11,744 bases of DNA, from positions 1 through 11,744 of the forward strand of contig JBOIEE010000097.1 in the NCBI GenBank assembly GCA_050740975.1, given 5' to 3'. The DNA comes from JBOHHR01 sp050740975 (GTDB lineage Bacteria; Pseudomonadota; Gammaproteobacteria; JBOHHR01). This document shows positions 6,731-11,744 of the stretch, one piece after another. The translations under genes and the position numbers were made by a program. How positions within the stretch are numbered: the stretch's first letter is position 1; every line of letters starts with the position of its first letter. The notes beneath the pieces were generated by a model, which saw nothing but the letters and a program-made list of their open reading frames with translations, was not told the origin of the DNA and ran no database searches.

Positions 6731-7134
6731 TGCTATAGCTCCATGCCGCTTCAGTAGCGGACGTAATGTTCGTAAAAGTCGCTCTGGCTATCGCTTAGTC
6801 AGAGAGATTGCTATCCATGTTTCGCTCCAGTTGGAGCGCCGGGTATTGGGCGAAAACTTCAGGAAGGAAGCGGCGAATGAAAGCACGCTCGATTCGGGAG
6901 GGAAATCACCAAACGCCTGAGCTGAAAACACAGAGACATGCACCATAGCACGTTGGAATTACTTATTCCAGTTCTGTTTCTTTGAGTCGGTTGGGTGCGG
7001 GCTGGTGGATAATGACATCACGACAAATGGAATCGGCCAACATGGCCTCTACCGCCCGGTCGAAGTCCAAAAACATGAGATGATCTAATCACGCGAAACA
7101 TTGCCGTTTCCCCAAGAGGTAGCCGAGTCCGAAA
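6731..7134 (-). promoter_or_regulatory. 404-base gap upstream of the RRM gene, with several small hairpins
   Basis: No confident gene is present. Inverted repeats seen are CCGCT/AGCGG (about 6746-6760), CTCTG/CAGAG (about 6782-6804), CGCTCC/GGAGCG with loop AGTT (6823-6838) and TGGAAT/ATTCCA (6954-6970). The first three would lie in the 5' leader of the RRM messenger if transcription starts far upstream, and they could control its translation. No clear -35/-10 pair was found. One 37-codon open frame on the minus strand is listed separately. Confidence 0.3.
6963..7076 (-). CDS. Possible small protein, 37 residues, unrecognised
   Basis: From ATG 7076 the frame begins MFLDFDRAVEAMLADSICRD, continues with IIHQPAPNRLKETELE and ends in TAA. 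The mix of an acidic amphipathic start and a charged end looks protein-like, but there is no clear ribosome binding site. An in-frame stop lies four codons upstream. It could be a real small protein, the tail of a lost gene, or chance. No family is recognised. Confidence 0.2.
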   Translation of the reverse strand: MFLDFDRAVEAMLADSICRDVIIHQPAPNRLKETELE

Positions 7135-10100
7135 TCAAGGCGCTTGGGTGCGCAGATCTAGCGTGCAAGGATACTCGGGATGGGTCTCTTCCACCGGCAC
7201 CGGCATTTGCCCTTGGCTATGGCCATGGGCGAAGAAACGCGCGGTACGGCGCGCTTCTGCTTCCGCCGCATTGACCGGGAAGGTGTCGTAGTGGCGCCCA
7301 CCGGAATGGGCGACGTGATAGGTGCAGCCTCCTATGGAACGCTCCGCCGCCATGTCAACGAGGTCAAAGGTGAGCGGACTGTGTGCGGGAACCAGCGGGT
7401 GCAGCCCGGACGGGGGTTGCCAAGCCTTATAACGCACGCCCGCGACCAACTGCCCGGCTACTCCGGTGAGCCTGAGGGGGATCCTTCGGCCGTTGCAGGC
7501 CACACAATAGTGTTCGGGGTTCAGACCCGTCACCATGACTTGTAGCCGCTCCACCGAGGAGTCAACATAACGCGCCGTGCCGCCCGTGCGCATTTCCTCG
7601 CCCAAGACATGCCAGGGTTCTATGGCCATGCGCAGCTCCAGCTCCATTCCACGCACCACGATCTGTCCCAGGCGTGGGAAGCGGAACTCCAAGAAGGGCA
7701 AATACCAGTCGAGCTGGAAGGGGTAACCCGCTACCCGAAGCTCCGCCACCACGTCCTCGAAATCAAGCCATAGGAAGTGTGGCAAGGCATAACGGTCATG
7801 CAGGGCTGTACCCCAGCGGGCCGGCCGACGCCGATAGGGCGCGCACCAGAAGTGCGCGACTAACGCGCGCAGCAACAGCATCTGGACACAACTCATGCGC
7901 CCGTGGGGGGGCATTTCGAAGCCGCGGAACTCCACCAGCCCGCGCCGCCCGCCGGGGCCATCGGGAGAATAGAGCTTATCGATGCAAAACTCGGTGCGAT
8001 GGGTATTTCCAGTCACGTCGATTAGGACATTGCGCAGCAAGCGGTCCACTACCCAGGGCTGCGGGATCTCACCTTGTGGTATCTGTTGAAAGGCGATCTC
8101 GAGCTCGTGCAAGCTGTCGTCGCGCGCCTCATCTACGCGCGGCGCCTGGCTGGTCGGCCCCACGAAGAGCCCGGAAAACAGGTAAGAAAGACTGGGATGA
8201 TGCTGCCAGTAGGTGAGCAAACCCTGCAGTAGGTCGGGACGGCGCAGAAACGGGCTTTCCGCTGCAGTCGGCCCGCCCAATACCACGTGATTGCCGCCAC
8301 CGGTGCCGACATGGCGGCCGTCGAGGTTAAACTTCTCCGTGCCTAGCCGGACGGCGCGGGCCTCTTGGTACAGGCTCGTAGTGATGTCCACCACCTCGCC
8401 CCACCCGCTCGCAGGGTGAACATTGACCTCGATGACCCCTGGGTCGGGTGTGATCATGAAGTGCCTCAAGCGCGGATCGGGCGGTGGGGGATAGCCCTCG
8501 ACGATCAGCGGCAGCTTCAGCTCTGCGGCGGTCGCTTCTACCGCAGCGGTCAGATAGAGATAGGCTTCTGTGGCCTCTAACGGGGGCAGGAATACATGCA
8601 GCCGGCCCGCGCGCGGTTCGACGCACAAGGCGGTGCGCACATAATAGTCTCGGGCGGGATCACCAGCCGCTTTGTGGGCAGGCTGAACGGGACCATAGCT
8701 CGGTAGCTTGGGGGTGAGGGCGCGCGCAAGGCCTTCCTGCCGCTCGCGGAAAGGCGGTTGCCGCAGCGGTAGCGGTGGGCGTGGCGCAAAAGGGTCACGC
8801 TCTATGGCGACGTCACGTTCCAGCAACGGCGTCCAGGGTAGGGACTCCAGGGGCAGCCGAAAACCCATCGGCGAGTCTCCGGGAATGAGGTAAAGCCGCT
8901 CCCGGTGCAGCGGCCAAGCGCTGGTTTGCCATCCGTCGGCGCCGAGATCGTCAAGCCAGCGGATCGGAAGCACGTAGCCGGTTGCCTGCTCCAGTCCGCG
9001 GTCGAGCAGCCGGGCCAAGCGTTTGCGCTCTAGTGGATCGGTTAGATTGCTGTTGAATGGGTCCTCGTTCAGGGGCAGTTTGGCCTCGCGCCAGAGGTAG
9101 TAGTAGGGGTCCTCGAAACCCGGCATGACCATCTTGGTGTCCAACCGAAGTCGTTCGGTCAATGCGGAAATGAAGCGTTCGGCGTGTGGCAAGTCGTGGC
9201 CGTATTGGCGTGCTTCATCGGCGATAAGCTTAGGATCGTTCCACACCGGCTCTCCGTCCATTCGCCAGAAGCAGGCCAGGGCCCACCGCGGCAGAGGCTC
9301 CCCCGGATACCACTTGGCCTGGCCGAAATGCAGCAAACCACCCGGAGCAAAGCGTGCCTGCAGGCGTCGGCACAGGGAAGCGGCCAGTTCGCGTTTGTGC
9401 TCGCCTAGGGCCTCGGTGTTCCACTCTGCACCGTCCATGTCGTCTATGGAAACGAAGGTGGGCTCGCCCCCCATGGTCAGTCGGCAATCGTGGCGCTTCA
9501 GATCGGCATCCACGGCCTCGCCGAGGGCGACGATGGCTTGCCACTGGGTGTCTGTATACGGTTTGGTAACCCGCGCGTCCTCCGGCAGCCTCTGCACCCG
9601 ATTGTGGTAAGAAAATTGGCTCTCGCAAGCTTCAGTGATCCCTGTTAGGGGCGCGGCGCTGGCCGGTTCCGGAGTACAGGCAAGCGGAATATGGCCCTCT
9701 CCGGCGAACAGTCCAGAGGTAGGATCGAGCCCTAGCCAGCCCGCGCCAGGCACGAAGACTTCCGCCCAAGCGTGCAAATCGGTGAAATCCTCGGATGGTC
9801 CGGGCGGACCGTCGATCGGTTTCTGATCCGGGGTTAACTGCACCAGGTAACCGGAGACGAAGCGGGCGGCGAGACCCAGATGCCGAAGGATGTCTACCAG
9901 CAGCCAGCCGGAGTCGCGGCACGAGCCACTGGCACGGGCAAGCGTTTCCTCGCTGCTCTGCACGCCCGGCTCGAAACGTATAAGATATTCGATGTCACGT
10001 TGTAAGCGGCGGTTGAGATCCACCAGAAAGTCTACGGTCGGCTGGGATTCGCGCGGCACCTTCACGAGCCAGTCCTTAAGCCACGGACCGGCCTCCGCGC

Positions 10101-10458
10101 TATGCAGATAAGGTTCAAGCTGGCGGGCGAGCTCCGGTGGGTACTGAAACGGGAAACGGCGATACCCCTCATCCAGAAAGAAGTCCAAGGGATTGATGAC
10201 GGTCATGTCGGCGATGACATCGACATCGAGGGTGAGTTGGCGCGCGCGCTCAGGGAAGACCAAGCGCGCCAGATAGTTTCCGAAGGGATCCTGCTGCCAG
10301 TTGATAAAGTGTTTGCTAGGCTCGACCTTCAAGGAGTAGGACAGCACCGCGGTGCGTGAATGCGGTGCCGGTCGGAGCCGGACTACCTGCGGGGAGAGAT
10401 GAACCAAGCGATCATAGCGGTATTCGGTGTGGTGATGAATGGCGACTTTGATGGACAT
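7135..10458 (-). CDS. Transglutaminase-like protease fused to DUF2126 putative amidoligase
   Basis: The 1107-residue protein has three parts. Residues 1-90 are the bacterial transglutaminase N-terminal region (HHTEYRYDRLVHLSPQVVRL). The papain-like transglutaminase core is at about 150-250, with catalytic Cys180 in SGSCRDSGWLLVDILRHLG, His229 in DLHAWAEVFVPG and Asp245 in GLDPTSG. From about 320 to the end is DUF2126, a putative amidoligase of the glutamine-synthetase-like group. It shows RLTMGGEPTFVS (326-337), GLLHFGQAKWYPGE (374-387), IEVNVHPASGW (676-686), GTGGGNHVVLGGPT (718-731) and LVEFRGFEMPPHGRMS (841-856). Such proteins are usually encoded beside circularly permuted ATP-grasp and alpha-E genes and are predicted to form or cut amide bonds in peptides; substrates are unknown. 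There is no signal peptide, so it is probably cytoplasmic. ATG 10458 has GGGAG 10 bases upstream. It appears intact and of full family length. Confidence 0.93.
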   Translation of the reverse strand: MSIKVAIHHHTEYRYDRLVHLSPQVVRLRPAPHSRTAVLSYSLKVEPSKHFINWQQDPFGNYLARLVFPERARQLTLDVDVIADMTVINPLDFFLDEGYRRFPFQYPPELARQLEPYLHSAEAGPWLKDWLVKVPRESQPTVDFLVDLNRRLQRDIEYLIRFEPGVQSSEETLARASGSCRDSGWLLVDILRHLGLAARFVSGYLVQLTPDQKPIDGPPGPSEDFTDLHAWAEVFVPGAGWLGLDPTSGLFAGEGHIPLACTPEPASAAPLTGITEACESQFSYHNRVQRLPEDARVTKPYTDTQWQAIVALGEAVDADLKRHDCRLTMGGEPTFVSIDDMDGAEWNTEALGEHKRELAASLCRRLQARFAPGGLLHFGQAKWYPGEPLPRWALACFWRMDGEPVWNDPKLIADEARQYGHDLPHAERFISALTERLRLDTKMVMPGFEDPYYYLWREAKLPLNEDPFNSNLTDPLERKRLARLLDRGLEQATGYVLPIRWLDDLGADGWQTSAWPLHRERLYLIPGDSPMGFRLPLESLPWTPLLERDVAIERDPFAPRPPLPLRQPPFRERQEGLARALTPKLPSYGPVQPAHKAAGDPARDYYVRTALCVEPRAGRLHVFLPPLEATEAYLYLTAAVEATAAELKLPLIVEGYPPPPDPRLRHFMITPDPGVIEVNVHPASGWGEVVDITTSLYQEARAVRLGTEKFNLDGRHVGTGGGNHVVLGGPTAAESPFLRRPDLLQGLLTYWQHHPSLSYLFSGLFVGPTSQAPRVDEARDDSLHELEIAFQQIPQGEIPQPWVVDRLLRNVLIDVTGNTHRTEFCIDKLYSPDGPGGRRGLVEFRGFEMPPHGRMSCVQMLLLRALVAHFWCAPYRRRPARWGTALHDRYALPHFLWLDFEDVVAELRVAGYPFQLDWYLPFLEFRFPRLGQIVVRGMELELRMAIEPWHVLGEEMRTGGTARYVDSSVERLQVMVTGLNPEHYCVACNGRRIPLRLTGVAGQLVAGVRYKAWQPPSGLHPLVPAHSPLTFDLVDMAAERSIGGCTYHVAHSGGRHYDTFPVNAAEAEARRTARFFAHGHSQGQMPVPVEETHPEYPCTLDLRTQAP

Positions 10459-10665
10459 TGACAGACGGCTCCCATGTTATGTTCGCGAGGCGTGGTTCGC
10501 ACCGCTAGGGTATATCCTGCACCAGAAAGGAGCCGCAAGCCCCCCCCGTAGCCCGCATGGCGCTAAGGATCATCGTGGGTGATAGGGATCGCGGCAAAAG
10601 CGGTACCCACTGAGCGCTGGGCAAAGGTTAACCGAATTCGATCGACTTATCACTGGGCGCCCGGC
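10459..10665. promoter_or_regulatory. Divergent promoter region between the transglutaminase-amidoligase and the metallopeptidase
   Basis: The two genes are transcribed away from this stretch. On the plus strand a perfect TTGACA (10458-10463) is followed after 15 bases by TATGTT (10479-10484), a fair sigma-70 pair with a short spacer. TATATC at 10511-10516 is another possible -10. A run of eight C lies at 10540-10547. AAGGA (10565-10569) precedes the alternative GTG start at 10579. No operator-like repeat was recognised. Confidence 0.35.
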
Positions 10666-11727
10666 ATGAAAGCGTTCTATTGTACCTGCGGCTGGCGCGT
10701 ATTTTTCGAGAATACCCAGTGTCTAGGTTGTGGCCGCCGGCTGGGCTTCGATCCTGGGCGCGGATCTGTTGTGGCCCTGGACGCGGCGGAGGGAGATGTT
10801 TACCCGAGCGCCTCAGTCGTCCGGCCACGGCGCTATCGCCTGTGCCGCAACTACCGGGATCACCAAATATGCAACTGGTTGGTGGCGGCCGATGCAGCAC
10901 ACGATTACTGTCTGGCCTGCGGGCTCAATGAAGTCATTCCTAGCCTTGCGCAGGCAAAGAATTACCTCTGGTGGCGCAACATGGAAGCGGCCAAGCGGCG
11001 CCTGCTGTACACCCTACTTAAGTTGGACCTCCCGGTGGTGAGTAAGCAGGACGACCCACGAAATGGCCTTGCGTTCGCCTTCTTGCAGGATCGCCGTCAT
11101 AACCCAGCGGTGGAGCACGAGATGGTGCTTACTGGCCATAACGATGGCCTGATTACGGTGAATGTGATGGAGGCCGATGATGCCGCCCGCGAGTCGCAGC
11201 GTATCGACCTAAACGAATCCTACCGCACCCTGCTCGGACACTTCAGGCACGAGAGCGGCCATTATTACTGGGAGCGAGTGGTCAAAGGAAACGGTTTGTT
11301 AGACGAATTTCGGGGCCTGTTCGGCGATGAACGCGAACACTACGCAAGCTCCCTGCGCTGTTACTACGTGCAAGCTGGGAACGACGGCTGGCCTGCGGAT
11401 TACATCAGCGCCTACGCGCGAGCCCACCCCTGGGAGGACTGGGCTGAGACCTGGGCCCATTACCTGCACATGGTGGACGGGCTGGAGACAGCGTGCGTGT
11501 TTTCTATCACCAAGGTGGGACCGGACAAGGATAAATTCCAACAATGCCTGACCGAATGGGCGGGCCTTATGGTGATGCTTAACGAGCTCAACCGCAGCGT
11601 CGGCCAGTACGACGCCTACCCCTTTTTTCTCTCCGAGCGCATCGCCAACAAGCTGCATTTTGTCCACCGGACCATCCATGCGGCGCAAAGGACGCGAGGT
11701 TTTCCTGTGGGACCTCAGGATGTTTGA
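10666..11727 (+). CDS. Putative zinc-binding metallopeptidase with N-terminal zinc ribbons (Peptidase_Mx type)
   Basis: From ATG 10666 the protein has 353 residues. Two Cys-rich knuckles open it: C6-x-C8 with C19-x2-C22 in FENTQCLGCG, then C60, C69 (QICNW) and C82-x2-C85. The peptidase core carries HFRHESGHYYW with HExxH at 195-199. Further on is HPWEDWAETWAHYLHMVD (254-271), where E261 is a likely third zinc ligand, and LNELNRSVGQYDAYPF (305-320). This order matches the bacterial family annotated as putative zinc-binding metallopeptidase. No signal peptide is seen, so it is probably cytoplasmic; the substrate is unknown. Homologues as I know them begin at the M-K-x-F-x-C segment, hence this start. 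GTG 10579, with AAGGA 9 bases upstream, would add 29 residues and cannot be excluded. The gene is divergent from the transglutaminase-amidoligase. Confidence 0.9.
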   Translation: MKAFYCTCGWRVFFENTQCLGCGRRLGFDPGRGSVVALDAAEGDVYPSASVVRPRRYRLCRNYRDHQICNWLVAADAAHDYCLACGLNEVIPSLAQAKNYLWWRNMEAAKRRLLYTLLKLDLPVVSKQDDPRNGLAFAFLQDRRHNPAVEHEMVLTGHNDGLITVNVMEADDAARESQRIDLNESYRTLLGHFRHESGHYYWERVVKGNGLLDEFRGLFGDEREHYASSLRCYYVQAGNDGWPADYISAYARAHPWEDWAETWAHYLHMVDGLETACVFSITKVGPDKDKFQQCLTEWAGLMVMLNELNRSVGQYDAYPFFLSERIANKLHFVHRTIHAAQRTRGFPVGPQDV

Positions 11728-11739
11728 GAGCGATCGCTC
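11728..11739. repeat. Perfect 12-base palindrome right after the metallopeptidase stop
   Basis: GAGCGATCGCTC is its own reverse complement and begins on the base after the TGA. It contains GCGATCGC. It could be the foot of a terminator hairpin or a binding site, but the window ends five bases later. Confidence 0.4.
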
Positions 11740-11744
11740 GTTGA

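Noticed and set aside
6723..6920. A 65-codon plus-strand frame upstream of the RRM gene
   Set aside because: It begins inside the RRM start region on the opposite strand, has no ribosome binding site, and its translation is not recognisable.
7674..8216. Several plus-strand frames within 7180-10111, the longest 180 codons
   Set aside because: They are antisense to the transglutaminase-amidoligase, with Arg- and Ala-rich products typical of shadow frames in GC-rich genes.

Overview
The window looks like chromosomal DNA of a moderately GC-rich proteobacterium, most likely gamma or beta. The evidence is a CoxB with a fused C-terminal cytochrome c, a DUF2909 twin-transmembrane gene inside the cox cluster, and a CtaB with the PMLPVTHG..FTRLQ signature. 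A genus cannot be named. No rRNA, tRNA, CRISPR array or insertion sequence is visible.

Layout. Positions 1-114 hold the 3' end of an ATP-binding UspA-type stress protein, followed by a 234-base gap with a probable terminator. Positions 349-6352 hold an aa3-type cytochrome c oxidase cluster: coxB, coxA, a ctaG/coxC remnant, DUF2909 (opposite strand), SURF1, a Sco/thioredoxin-like gene and ctaB. Positions 6437-6730 (minus) encode a small RRM RNA-binding protein behind a 404-base gap. Positions 7135-10458 (minus) encode an 1107-residue transglutaminase fused to a DUF2126 putative amidoligase. Divergent from it, at 10666-11727, is a zinc-ribbon metallopeptidase of the Peptidase_Mx type.

The main result is that the oxidase cluster is broken in three different ways within about 1 kb. 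coxA has an in-frame amber (2689-2691) exactly where the family has Gln in ADFQYHDTYF. The whole C-terminal part, with the heme-ligand motif HFH, continues in the same frame behind it. The next reading frame starts like CtaG but continues as the second half of CoxC, which points to a deletion that removed most of ctaG and the first half of coxC. That coxC remnant then has a one-base loss in a C run (3630-3632). Restoring the base recovers the canonical CoxC C-terminus, ending at 3726. The flanking coxB, DUF2909, SURF1, Sco-like and ctaB frames look intact. The heme A synthase gene ctaA, common between the Sco-like gene and ctaB, is absent here. Either this is a recently decaying (perhaps redundant) oxidase operon, or the assembly is faulty around 2.7-3.7 kb. 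Read-level checking decides.

How the genes would work together. CoxB (CuA plus heme c), CoxA (heme a, heme a3-CuB) and CoxC form the oxidase core. CtaG inserts CuB, SURF1 and the Sco-like protein assist assembly, and CtaB makes heme O, the precursor of heme A. As written, this locus could supply CoxB and assembly factors but no working catalytic subunit. At the right end, the transglutaminase-amidoligase and the metallopeptidase share one 120-207 base divergent region. They may belong to a peptide ligation/cleavage system of the kind found with ATP-grasp and alpha-E genes, but those partners are not inside the window.
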